Source: Klebsormidium nitens (taxonomy: Eukaryota > Streptophyta > Klebsormidiophyceae > Klebsormidiales > Klebsormidiaceae). Taken from it: a stretch of 31,623 nucleotides of DNA. The notes under the pieces are model-generated. The model was not told the origin of the DNA, did no database searches, and saw only the letters and a program-made list of their open reading frames with translations. Where the stretch lies: assembly GCA_000708835.1 (NCBI GenBank), contig DF237755.1:1-31623 (forward strand), in the 5' to 3' direction. Below are positions 1-11,200 of the stretch, one piece after another (the first letter of the stretch is position 1; each line of letters opens with the position of its first letter). The translations under genes and the position numbers were made by a program.

Positions 1-1170
1 TCATGTACTGCTCTAGATGTGAACATGTACGTGCGCATTTGTGTGCACTGCCGGCACATGTATGATATCTTTGATATTGCCAATTCCAACATGGGCGGAT
101 GGACTTGATCATGTCGGAGGTGACTGTTTGGACGACAAGATCAGCTCAAGGAGTATGTTTCCTAACAATACCATTATGGGTAAGCCGCGCGGTACGGAAA
201 ATGACATGGACGGCAATGCTAGTCACAAATTCAGATCGATCAAGAATTCTCCGTGTACACATGCAAAGCCATGCATCTGGTTACCAAAGCACCTAGGATG
301 TCAAGACGCGGGTGCACCATAGTGCTTCAAGCTCAACTCAAAATGAACGAAAGACGAGTACGTCATACCGTGAACCTACTTGGATGTGCCGTTCTGTACA
401 CATGGCTCTGACACTACCTCTCGTTGAAACTCTCCATTTGTACACTTGCAGCCAGCCTCACAGGGGTAAAATAACACCACGTACTTGAAATATCATCTGC
501 ATCGAGGATCCAAGATGGGCCCCAATAAGGTGTATTGACAATTTAGATCAACCGCATACACTTCCGATATAAGGAGTTTCGTACCTTTGTTAATTCGAGG
601 GACCGGTGGGGACTGTGCTTGACGTGGATTTGGTTTTGGCAAGAGAACTTGTCAAAGGAACGTACGACAGAGGAGGTCAAGGAAGGAGCGAGGGATCGAT
701 AACGGGGAAGAAAGACCCATGAAGAACAAAGTCCAGGATATGAAGGGACACCTTAGCATTCGCTTCGACTGACTTGCACGTGTTAGCGCTCAGGGAGGAC
801 ATAGAATCATTCATCATTCTTTCGACTTCGTGTCAAAAATCAGTTGCGGAGACGGGAGGGGAAAACGCATCCAAGCATTCCGCTAGGATCGCAATTATCT
901 GAGGAGCCAAGAAACGGAACGGAGAGGAGACGTGAGAAGAACGAGGCACACAAACCTTCTTTGGGGCCCATCCAGATTGGGCTGAGGCGTCAAACGGCTG
1001 TACTATCTGTCAGGTGGCATTATGTTGACCATCCAGAGTAAGGGCTCAAAAATCTGGAGAAGGTAAGCAGCGCTAATCGAAGAAGGAAGCGCGAAAGGAG
1101 GACAACACTTAAATAACACCTCTCAACGTTGGATTGTGTGGGTGACCCAATTTTACCTCTTGCCTAAAGA
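1..1170. other. No recognisable gene
   Basis: Only short open frames (under 95 codons) occur, with no protein family motif, no splice-consistent continuation and no GC-rich third-position pattern like that of the real exons in this window. The stretch lies downstream of the peroxiredoxin gene, so it is probably intergenic. An exon of a gene lying further left cannot be excluded. Confidence 0.5.
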
Positions 1171-1247
1171 CCCGTAAAGACTTCTGGGGTACAACAGCAA
1201 ATCATATACACCAAAATCGCGAAAAGATACACGGAAAGGGAGTCTTG

Positions 1248-2080
1248 TACTTGGATGTTGGGCAGGGGCGGGATTCGGCGCACTTCTTCCTGTAGAAGAC
1301 TTCCGGGGCACAAGAGCTCTCAAGAATGCGAAAAAGGAAGGCGATAATGAAGCATGAAACACAACGATTTGAAGCGACTCCCAACAAGAGAGACAGAAAA
1401 GAGAGCGACTCCACCTAGATGTTGGGCTGGGGCGTAACCCGGATTCACTTCTTGCCTCGGCACATGTGAGACTTCTAGCATACGACATTTTTAAAAGGCA
1501 AAAAAAGGAAGGGGGCAGCTTAAGAAACGTCGAAAAAGGATACGAGCAAGACGAACCGAGCGTCACTCACCACCTGGGGCGTGACCCGGATGTACTTCTT
1601 GCCTCGGGACATGTAAAAGTTCTAGGACGCATCGAATTCAAAATGTAAGAAAAGGAAGGGAGCTCCTTAAAACACCTCGAAAACGAAACGAGCGTCTCTC
1701 ACTTGATGTTCGGCTGGGGCGTGACCCGAATGTACTTGCTGGAGGACAATAACGTATAAATGTTGGGGCAAAACAGCAAATCGGAACTACAAATTGAAGG
1801 GACACGCAGCTCAGAAGAAGACGTTCTGGATACAGAATAAGAAGACTGAAAATGCTTCCCGCACCTAGATATTCGGCTGCGGCGTGACCCGGACGTACGT
1901 CTTACCTCGGGACCTGTAAACTTCTGGACGCAACAACTTCAAAATGAAAATGCAGAAGGAAGAAGGGGCAGCTCAACACCTTGGAACATGATACAAAAAA
2001 GACGAAACGAGCGTTTCTCACCTAGATGTTCGGCTGCGGCGTGACCCGGATGTACTTCTTGCCGGAGGGCACGTCAAAGG
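1248..2080. repeat. Decaying tandem array of peroxiredoxin exon 6 tail plus 3' flank
   Basis: The last about 40 coding bases of the peroxiredoxin, its stop codon and about 100 bases of 3' flank recur downstream of the gene. Core copies start near 1863, 1700, 1569, 1411 and 1248; the parent is at 2021-2064. Spacings are about 158, 163, 131, 158 and 161. On the minus strand the nearest copy still reads [11 protein letters not shown]-stop against [11 protein letters not shown]-stop in the gene. The next reads [11 protein letters not shown] without the stop in place, and the farther ones gain stops and indels. Divergence rises with distance from the gene. The spacer between cores (purine-rich, with GAAACGAGCG-like ends) is repeated too. 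Confidence 0.85.
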
Positions 2081-5000
2081 TGTCGTAGCCCTTGGGGAAC
2101 TTCTCCTTGGCGGCCTCGTCGCTGATGGACGGCACGATGATCACCTTCTCGCCGTGGTGCCAGTTGACGGGGGTCGCCACGCTGTGCTTGGCCGTCAGCT
2201 GGAGCGAGTCCAGCACGCGTAGCACCTGAAGCGGGTTAACAGTAACTGTGAATCACGTTAAGACCAGGTCTGTCAAATGTTGATCGTAAGCTGGAAAGGG
2301 GTCGCACCGCTGTGCTTGGCCGTCAGCTGGAGCGTGCCAGCACGCGCAGTACCTGAAGAAGGGGGGTTAAGATAGTTTCGAATCAGGTTAGGGTCCGTTT
2401 GTTGCTTGACCGTCAGCAGAAAAGAGGCCAGGAAATCAGGTTACTGCTGGTGACAGAGGTGTGCTTGGCCATCAGCTGCAGCGAGTCCACCACGCGCAGC
2501 ACGTGGAGAGGCGAGTAAAAGTCTCATTTGAGGTAGGGTTATGTTACGGCTTAAGGTTGCATTCAGATGAAAGAGCACAATAAAAAGCCGGGCTGTGCTT
2601 AAAAGGCAGCTGAGATGAATCCAGCACGTGCAGCAATTGGCGAAATAAGGTTGGTTTAGGTGAAGGTCGAGAATCCACATGAAGCGGAAGTCAAACGTGA
2701 GCATTCTACAAGAAGCCCTAATAATATTAATAGTAATGACAACATAAGGGAGCGATCAGCGCATATATGAAGACTACCACCTTGTAGACTCAGGGTGAAA
2801 AGCACGGTAGTCCTGTCAGTACTGGGATAATTTTCTAGTAAGGCCAGATTTTACGTCAGAAGCCTTTTGACAACGATTTCTGATTTCCTGAGTAGAGTCA
2901 ATGACAAGCATGTTCCTAGAGGCTACAGGATCGCAACACTTCGACTGAAGACTTTTGAGTCTTGATAAATCTTTTCGCGCTGGGGTCACTGGTGCAATCC
3001 AAGGCCAGTCACCCGTAATCGACGGAGAACCTTAACTTAGAGTTAGTAAGTCAAACAAATTGACTTTGCAGGTCACGCAATCAGATGATGCTGGCTTAGG
3101 GCGCCACGATTGCCATGCAGACTTATTTAGGGTCAACAATCTCTTTGAGAAGTCTACCGTTGTCGACAAAAGCACCGTACCTCCTCAAAGTTGCGACCTG
3201 TAGTTGCGGGGTACAGGATGGACAGCTTGAGCTTCTTGTCCGGCCCAATGATCCACACGGCACGTGCATTGGCTGGGAGGCCCTTGCTGCAAAAGAACCA
3301 CGTGGCTCGGTTTCAAGTCGCTCCGTTCACCCTCCTCAAGTACTCAAGAAACCGGGATTCTAGCGAACCAAGAAGCTTCCGGGCCGGACTGGTTGGTCTC
3401 GTTGGACACTGCTTGGCGTCTCAAGTGAACAAACCAGTCAAACGAGACTTTGACTAAACGAATAATCCTAAGGACGAAGTCTTCTCAATCTTTGGAGAAA
3501 GCGAGTAGAGACTTGGCAAAATATCCTTACAAGGCACGACCTCAACGAATCTGCAATTAGTCAGCGAGGGCGATCAAGTTCAGCACATATAGAAGCTTGA
3601 TGAGATTGTAGCGTTCCAGTACTTCAGAAAAGTCAGATCTCCCATCAGGCAAAGCACAGCTGAACATTGTTCGAATGCATAAGAAGCACGTATGGAAAGC
3701 TTAAGAAACATTGTAGGACTACAATGACTTGCCCTTTCAGATGTCTCGTCATTCACAAGCAGAGCTGATACATCGTTCCGTGGCTAAATGGCCCAAATGC
3801 CCAAGGAATGACCACAAGACTTGCGTGCAAGCTCCGAAAACAAGGTCCACGTTGTCTATTCGAAAATGCAACTTCAAGCAGTCTGGACCACAAAACAAAG
3901 CCGAGCATTCCGGGGAGAAACGCCGGGAGACTTACGCATCCTTCTCGTCAGGGTCTAGGCTCCCCAGCTTGACGGCGAGCTCCTTCTCCGGGTCCGCAAT
4001 GATGGGGTACCCAACCTTGACACCCGGAGTGTAGGTCTCAATGTCGGGAATCCAACCCTTGTGGGACTCGACGTCGTTGTGGCTAATGGCGGCCAACTTC
4101 ACACCGCGCTTCTCAAACTCTGGATAGAAAGCGAATGCAGAGAGATGAACGGGGAGTTTTCAGGACTTTTGAGTAGAATTGACCAGCATCTGTGGAGTTC
4201 CTGCTCAGAAAAGAATACCGGAGACCCCTTTTTCTTGGTCAGGAATAAAATTCTTCTTGCTCCTCAGGCGATATATCAAGACAAGGTTGGATCAAATTCA
4301 AAGTTTGGAGGTTTACTATCTTCAAGCCACAGATTCCAACTCGCCAGTGTTGATCTGCTATAATGCGACACATCAGCAGGAGCTTTTACCAAAGTACTAA
4401 ATAATTAACAACGCTGCTGTGGAATCATGTGCTGAGCCAATGGACGCTTTGCATACTGTAGCAATTCTGAGCACAGACAAAAAGTCACATACAACTGTAT
4501 TGACTTCTTCAAAATGAAATTCACAAAAGAACTGCAATAAACGAGGGGAGGGTGTCGCCATTTTCTTGTGGCTCTCAGAGGCTGGTATGCAAGTTTGCTC
4601 ACCTGGCAAGTACTTGGCAACAGCCCCAAGCTCCGTGGTGCAAACTGCAGACGACAGCAGGTTTAGCAACTTTTAAAAGATAGTCTGGTAGAGAACCTGA
4701 TTGCAGAAGGTTGTCTTGGTTACAATGATCAAAGTCATGAAGCAAATTCAGTTTGGTTAAGCTTAGCTTTTGTTTCTTTAAACTTGAGCATATAAATGTG
4801 ACGAGACCCTCTGATTCTGAATAAGAGTGGAAAGCCTGTCAATATTCTCACTGCAACAAACATCCTGCTGTTTTCCCCCATCACCCTTTTGTGTCATCCT
4901 TCTCTAGCTTCGTCCCGCAGGCTCCAGCAAGATATGCTTAAAGTACTAGGATTTTCCTCGCCATCCAAGATATGGATACAAAGATGCTGTATGAACAAAT

Positions 5001-5931
5001 GGCTCGTCTCCTCCGCTACGAAAAGAGATACGTAACAGAACCGATCAGAAAAAGCAACGCCGCAGGCTTCACAACATAAGTACGATGGAAGAGTCATGCT
5101 ACTCTAGATGCATTATGTCCAGGGACTATGGGGCACTCATGTGTGAGGCATGGCCAGTTGGCTCTGACTTTTGAGTTGTGGTGACAGTGCTGAATTGATA
5201 GGTTCTTGAAGTGATTGCGATGATAGCTGACCTGGGGTGAAGTCGGCAGGGTGTGAAAACTGCACATCAGAGGGTTCATACATCATTACAGGAGCGTCCA
5301 GATGAAACACAAGAAGAAAGATACAAAACGCAAGGGATTTAGAGTCTCATATACGTACCAAAATACGAACCAATGCATGTCAGACACGCCACCATGTTTT
5401 TTTGCCATCAGAATTGAAAGCGTCCAAGGAAGTTCTGGGTCATCGGACCCCGGCACTTAGTTGACAAGCCCTGCTCCACTTAAGCTCAGCAGGGGGAAGA
5501 ATGCAGCACATGAACACGATAAAGCCAATAGAAAATGGAGCATGGCCGCTGAGCATTTTGCTCCAGATTGGAGTGGGGTTTCTTCTACTCAGTATGTGCA
5601 GCTGTCTCCTGGCTGTTTCTATCACCACTGTGTGAAAAAAACACTCTCGCTCTGGGTTTATTCTACTCATTATTCAGCTGAAACGGTATCTTCCAAAAGA
5701 AGCTGCTATTTTTAGGTGTTCTAAGAAGTGCATGAATTTCAAATCCACATGAAACCACCTTCAGTGCAATTGCAACTCAATTTGGTCCTGCAAACTCAAC
5801 TGGTGACCAGAAAAAAATGCACAACTTACCAAGATTGCCCATGACCCGTCAATGAACTCATGCCAATGGATTTGTCCTTGAGACGAGTCAGCAGTGAAAT
5901 CAGGGAACGTGTCTCCCAGCTTGAGACCCAT
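2022..5931 (-). CDS. 1-Cys peroxiredoxin (Prx6/PER1 type), complete, six exons
   Basis: Thiol peroxidase that reduces hydrogen peroxide and organic or lipid hydroperoxides. Exons on the minus strand: 5931-5830, 5259-5232, 4644-4603, 4119-3936, 3286-3181, 2225-2022. All introns are GT-AG and all junctions keep frame, giving 221 aa, close to the usual 215-225. The start [12 protein letters not shown] matches the family N-terminus. The active site [16 protein letters not shown] carries the peroxidatic Cys at residue 45, with the PxxxTxxC pattern. The conserved Arg is in the ATTGRNFEE segment. The C-terminal domain ([24 protein letters not shown]-like [10 protein letters not shown]) is that of 1-Cys enzymes. 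Cys45 is the only cysteine, so there is no resolving Cys, as expected. In land plants this family is linked to seed and desiccation tolerance and is cytosolic or nuclear; that role is family knowledge, not shown here. The GDSWG-like lipase motif of animal PRDX6 reads DGSWA, so phospholipase activity is doubtful. Confidence 0.95.
2180..2645. repeat. Tandem copies of peroxiredoxin exon 6 acceptor junction
   Basis: The first about 45 bases of exon 6 plus the intron end recur upstream in intron 5 near 2301-2355, 2457-2507 and 2590-2640. Spacings are about 131, 148 and 135. The closest copy keeps TGTGCTTGGCCGTCAGCTGG exactly and an AG acceptor; the farthest is heavily changed. Each copy is followed by a short GGTTAAG-like or AGGTTGG-like intron piece. 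Confidence 0.85.
5232..5259 (-). other. 28-nt microexon of the peroxiredoxin active site
   Basis: Exon 2 of the peroxiredoxin encodes only FSHPADFTP plus one base. It lies between a TGTGCAG acceptor and a GTCAGC donor. The next exon is 42 nt and begins by completing Val44, then Cys45. The catalytic loop is therefore split by an intron just before the peroxidatic cysteine. The assignment rests on exact frame fit and family motif. Confidence 0.9.
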
Positions 5932-7010
5932 ATTCCTTGATCTCAGAGAACGTCGACAGAAGGTTTCTCTTCAAAGGAGGGCGCCTTCGGTTAAACTTAA
6001 AGTTGCAATTGCAGAATCTGAAAAGTACCTACCGAGCTTCTGGAAAACGACGCAGAGCGAGCATACACTGATACAGGCCAGGGCCATACCGCACTGCGGC
6101 CTCTATGCGCAACGGGTTAAAAGCTTATGTTTAAACCGTGACCCATTCTTAAAGCCTTCCTCCGTTTGCGTTAACCCAATTGACCTGAGGGCTCCTCCGT
6201 AGCTATCGCATGAGCGGTCAAACACAATAGGTTACCTGCTAACCGTCAAGGCCTTGAACCTATCCTAGATTCATGTACCTGACGGCTAGATCTCAACCGT
6301 CCGAGAGCTTGTTGACATCATCATCCACGGTCCTTCTTGGCCTAGTACTGTTCTATTGAAACCGTGGGATAAAGATTCTCAGAACTTGTAGAAAACGGAC
6401 GGCTTGCGTGAAGGCATAGCGTCAACGAGCGTGATTCGTCAGCTCGGCCGGCCAACGTGCATTGCGTGGGTTCTGATTTCTGCGAAGCCCTTGATCAGTC
6501 TATTAGTATTACTCTGACCATGCGACGCAACGACACCCGAGTACCTTGCTACAAGGAAACTCTGCAGGACTTGTCGACACATTCCATGAAGGCTCGTTGA
6601 AACTTTGTTGCCAGCAGTGAGCACCCTGGAAACCGTTTGCAGATCCTCTGGCGGCAGAGTTTCACCCGCGCCTAAGCTTCCCACCGTGCCACGTGCAGCC
6701 CACCAATTGGTTCGGACTCGGAAGCGTCACAAAAAGCTCGTGCTTAGCAAAAGCGTAGGGCGGTATGGGCCCTAAGAAACGCACTGATTTGATTAAAGAA
6801 CAGAGGGTTGCAGTCCTGTGCCAGCCCGTTGACGATCTGTTGACCTTGCAGATTAGCTAAAAAGACGTCGATTCTGAATGAAAGCCAGCAGAGGATGTTC
6901 CTCAAAGCCACTGGTCAAGCTCCAATCTGCGACGGCGCCAGCTTGTGTGACCAATTGTGCTTTCGGTTGGGTTTCTACGCAATGAGGTGTAAAAGCTGCA
7001 AGGAGGAAGC
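5932..7010. promoter_or_regulatory. Head-to-head intergenic region between peroxiredoxin and channel genes
   Basis: The peroxiredoxin start (minus) and the first methionine codon of the channel exon (plus) face away from each other, 1079 bases apart. The region must hold both 5' UTRs and promoters. It has no family-recognisable reading frame. I see no clear TATA box in a decisive position and make no site-level promoter call. Confidence 0.55.
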
Positions 7011-8237
7011 ATGCATTGCCTTGCAAGACAAGCGGTAGGGACACCATCGATCAGAGCCACTCTTGCGTTGCAAACGGTCCAAGCTCGAAAGCCATGCGCT
7101 TTCGACGGGGCGCACAAACTAAACGAGAAACCCTTCTTGCAGCCCGAGTGGAGACCCAGACCTCACTTGACCCTTTGTTTCCGGAAGCAAAAACATGGAA
7201 GGGTTGAACGCAGATCAAAGCTGCAATGGACAGGCAGCATCCGGTTTAGTCAATTTGCAGAGGGTACACACAATGCAGGCACTCAGGAGCCTTCATCAGC
7301 TGCAGACCTTGTCAGCGAGCTCCTCAAGCTGAGTCAGCAAATCAAAGTTTGCCTCTGGTGTCCCCTGTGCGGCTCAGCCTCCCGCATTGCTGCGCAGATC
7401 CTTGCCTGGGAAAAGGATCTCACGCCGTCCGTCGAGAACCCCACCAGGGCAGAAGTAGGTGGACGAACAACAGCAGAGGGACATCCAACAGCTGAAAGGC
7501 GTTCAAAAGAGAATGGCCACTCAACAGGCAGTGGGAGTCCCAGACTGGAAAAGCGTCAGAACTTCTGGGGCCGTCCATTAGTTGCGATTGCCCTGGCATT
7601 GACTCTTGCGTTGCACCTCTCAACCTGCTCGCCATCACACGCCCACTCCCCAGTCCAGGAAGCCCCCTGTCTGGTTGCACCCTCTCCTAAGAGAACACCA
7701 GCCGCCTCCTCAGCCACAAAATTAGACACCGCTGATGTCATTTGTCCGGAAGCTGAGGTCAACCACTTGAAGTCTGATGACAAAGCTGGGGGACTTGGGT
7801 GGGGTGTGTTTGAATCTGCGGTGCGTCAGCAAGCATCAGGGGGAGTTGCGGCACCAGCCGGCGCAGAGGATAGCTCTGTGTTGCCAGAGGACTGCCCTCA
7901 AACTGTGGATTCGGGGCATTCGTACCACACAAGCGCACCGCAACACGCTTCTTCCAGCGCAAGTTCTGCGTTGAACCAAGCTGCAAGCTCGCCCAGAAAC
8001 CCTTCAGATCCTCCAAACCCTGCGGGATGGGCGAGTCTCAGCGCTCTCTCGCACACCCCCCATGTTCCGCAGCTGAAACTGCCCCCCTGGTTGACAGAGG
8101 CGCGCTTGCAGCAGTTTTTCGCGGAGACGGGGGAAGCATGGGGTAGAATGAATCTCACAATCAGCAGGAGCACAATCCATGCAATCGCCAGGGGGTGGTG
8201 GTTTGGCCTACCCCAGAACATTGAGATCTCTGAGCAG
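7011..8237 (+). CDS. Channel exon 1: long N-terminal region with first membrane segment
   Basis: 409 codons ending phase 0 at CAG before GTGAGG. The region is low in family similarity. A single strongly hydrophobic stretch (PLVAIALALTLALHLSTC, about 189-206) fits the N-terminal membrane segment of CASTOR/POLLUX. After it comes about 150 residues rich in Ser, Pro and Ala. The first in-frame methionine is at 7011; the next is only near the exon end, so either 7011 is the start or an upstream exon exists. Codon use early in the exon is less clearly coding than in later exons, so the first about 100 residues are uncertain. Confidence 0.65.
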
Positions 8238-11200
8238 GTGAGGATTTCGTTTCCAGAGACATTGCTTTGAAGAGAGTCCCAGCAGAACACCTGTGTGACT
8301 GTGTCCAAGTTGTAGAGCACGGTGGTTGCTTGAAAATCTTCAGTGTCCATTCTTTCCTTCTTTCAGGTAAAGATCGAACCAAGGTACTTCACGAGCAACC
8401 GAGGTTCTTGTTTGAATCACGCTTGCCTTGAGGAGATATTTTGATACGCCGCAAACAACGCAATCCGGATCTGACGCATCGATGTGACGCCAAACACCAC
8501 CAGGCCAGTCGTTCACAGCAAAGCAATGTTTCTCGAATGCAAGCGATGTGATTAGGCTAATATTTCCCCTCTTCCAAATAGTTGTCGCAGGTCATTATGT
8601 GAGGCCGTCGAGCGGGCGGACTCGATCTGTCTGAAGGACTGAGCATTTTTTGCTTTGGAAAAGCAGAAAGGGAAGAGAGGGCCTGAGCAGCAGTGCGCAA
8701 TGTTCAGGGTGCGCACTTTCGTCTTCGGAGGACCTGAAGCTGACTGACTGGGGTTCGCCAACATTTTTAACGGCACGAGAAACGGGTTTAGCTAATAAAG
8801 CGCTTCTTCTTTCCAAACACAGGCGTACGAGGTTGGCACGGGCGAGAGCCTTGGCAGCGTTGCGGGTTTCCTAGGCGTCCCCCTAGAGGACCTCAAGGCG
8901 ACTAACCCGGGGGTTAGCAACCCGCTCCGCCCGGGTCAAAGCCTGCACATTCCGGCGAACCGGCAGCTTGGATTGGGAGAGAACCGGAAGTGGCGGAAAC
9001 GGAAACGGAAACCCGGAAAAGGGCTGCTGGCGCTCAGTCACAGCGTGCCGCAGCCGGTGCGGGTGGCGCTGGTGTTCCTAACCGAGAAATGGGACCGGGT
9101 AAGTATAAACCGGACTGGATAGATGCGCATGTTAAGCAAAGCACAGAGTATCTTTGAACGCGCTGAGACAAATTATACACCTCCATAGTATGTGCTTCTC
9201 TCCCAGAAGAGGACGTAAGCGGTTCCTGCTTTGCTGAGTTGTCTTGATCCCCAATATACAGAGAAGCTCTATTGTAATCAGATGCAACACCTGATGATGT
9301 AGTCGCCTCCTTTGCTCAGTTGGTACCCGGAATTGAACTGCTTTCCGCGACTTCGATTAGTATCCGCTGATCTCGCGCTGTGTTCCCCAAGCCTAGCTCA
9401 CTACTTTTCAGTTGGACCCTTCGCAAATTACATCATCTTGTAAGCACCAGTCTGTGAGGAGCTTCGAAGCGGGTCCGAAGAGCTAATATTCGACAGAAGA
9501 ACGGTGCAATTCTGTTAGCGAAAGAACGAGCTGATCAGAACAAGCGCTCCTGCAGTTGGCGTACCAGTGCCAGCTGGCGCTCGAGTGGCACCCGGCGAGC
9601 CACGTCATCATCTGCGTGGCAGGCATGGTTGCGATCGTGTTGGGCGGTGCGGTGTTCTACCGGCTGAGTACACAAATGGGATGGACTGAGGCCGTCTTCA
9701 AGGCGTGGATGTATGTTTACAATTCGCCTGGTGAGCTCCATGCCAAGCTGCCTCATACTTCAAATGATTCGCGCTTGCTCTCTTCTAAGTTCCGTCTACA
9801 TCAACGATCGAGGGCTTTCAATCTGGTTTAGGGCGCTCGTCGTGAACACAGTCTCCGACGAAGCGGATCCGTTACACAAGCAGAGCCATTAGGAAGATAT
9901 CGAGCACAACAGCAGAATAACCAGGAGCATAAGGACCCAAATCAGAGGGCCTTCCGTGACGGGATCAGAGGGCCTTTCCTGACTGAAGGGATGGAAGGAA
10001 AACGCGGACTGCAGTTTGCAGTCCCGAACCCCCACGCCGCGTGATACTCTGTGCGCGAGCAAACGTGGTCTGGTAACGTCACCGTCGGCGAGGTTTCACA
10101 TGCCGTGCTCCGGACATGTTGGCTTGACTTTCGCCGTCGGCTGCAAAACGTCGGACCGCCGTTAACTCAAACTCGACGTTCCCGGTCGCGCGCCACTTGA
10201 AAGTTGAGTATCAAGCGGTGTGGGGGTCTGGGAAGACTGCGATTCTCAATGCATGTTCTCCTTCCATCACCTCTGACTGTCCCTGGCACTTTCTCCTCCC
10301 AACTTATCCCCTTAGCCATTCTCGATTCTTGGGAATGCATTCTACATCACCGTTCTGAGTGACTTCTGCAATTTCTGCCGTACTCAAGTAACTCGTCTCA
10401 ATCTTCCTCTTTGTGCAGGCGCTGACTTGCACCACGTGAAAGGCAGCGCCCGCCTGTTCGGCAGCATGCTGTTCATGGTCGTGCAGCACATCCGTCCGCT
10501 CCTTCTCTGGCGACACGCTCTCTTAAGTCTGTATGTTTTGAACACTTTCCGGAACACAATCTGACAGATTTGAGATCACTTCATCGTCGCAGGCGCTGAT
10601 CTGCACCACGTGAAAGGGAGCGCCCGCCTGTTCGGCAGCATGCTTTTCATGGTCGGCCTGCTCGCGTCCGCCTTCTTCATCTCCGTCTTCACCGAGAGCA
10701 TGCTCAACCAGGTGGACGTGCTTCGGAGCGGGAAAAGCCGGGTCGTGGAAAGCGGGCACGTGCTGGTAAGTATCTAACGCCCGGCTTGACCCTCCGTTAC
10801 GCCTGGATGATGCGCCTGGTAGAAAGGTTCAATTCTTCGACGAGAATGCTCAACGAGACCATGCTCAACCGGATCCACGTGCGGCGGAGCTGGAAAAGCC
10901 AAGTAGTGGAAACCGGGCTCGTGCTGGTGAGTCCGATTGCCTGGATGATGCGCCCGGTAGTACGGTTATACGGTTAGCTCAGAACTTCACTATCGGAACA
11001 GCTTGGTGAATGAGAGCATGCTCAAAGGTGGACGACTTGCGTAGCGGCAAGAGCCGGGCCGTGGGCACGTGCTGGTGAGCTCACAGACCGGCACAAGCGC
11101 CTGGAAAATCGAGCGGTACTGCGAGTGACACAGAGAATGATCCCCGCAAAGGGTGTGTGGTTGTGCTTCGCAGCTGCAAGAGGAAGGATCCGGGCATGTG

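Noticed and set aside
41-322. 93-codon plus frame at the left edge
   Set aside because: No family match, no coding-like third positions, and two other frames are open in the same place.
1153-2080. Regularly spaced repeats as a possible CRISPR array
   Set aside because: Units decay progressively, spacers are also repeated, and the repeat is the tail of an adjacent eukaryotic exon.
7898-8350. 150-codon minus-strand frame
   Set aside because: Antisense of channel exon 1. No motif; the plus frame continues by phase into the LysM exon.
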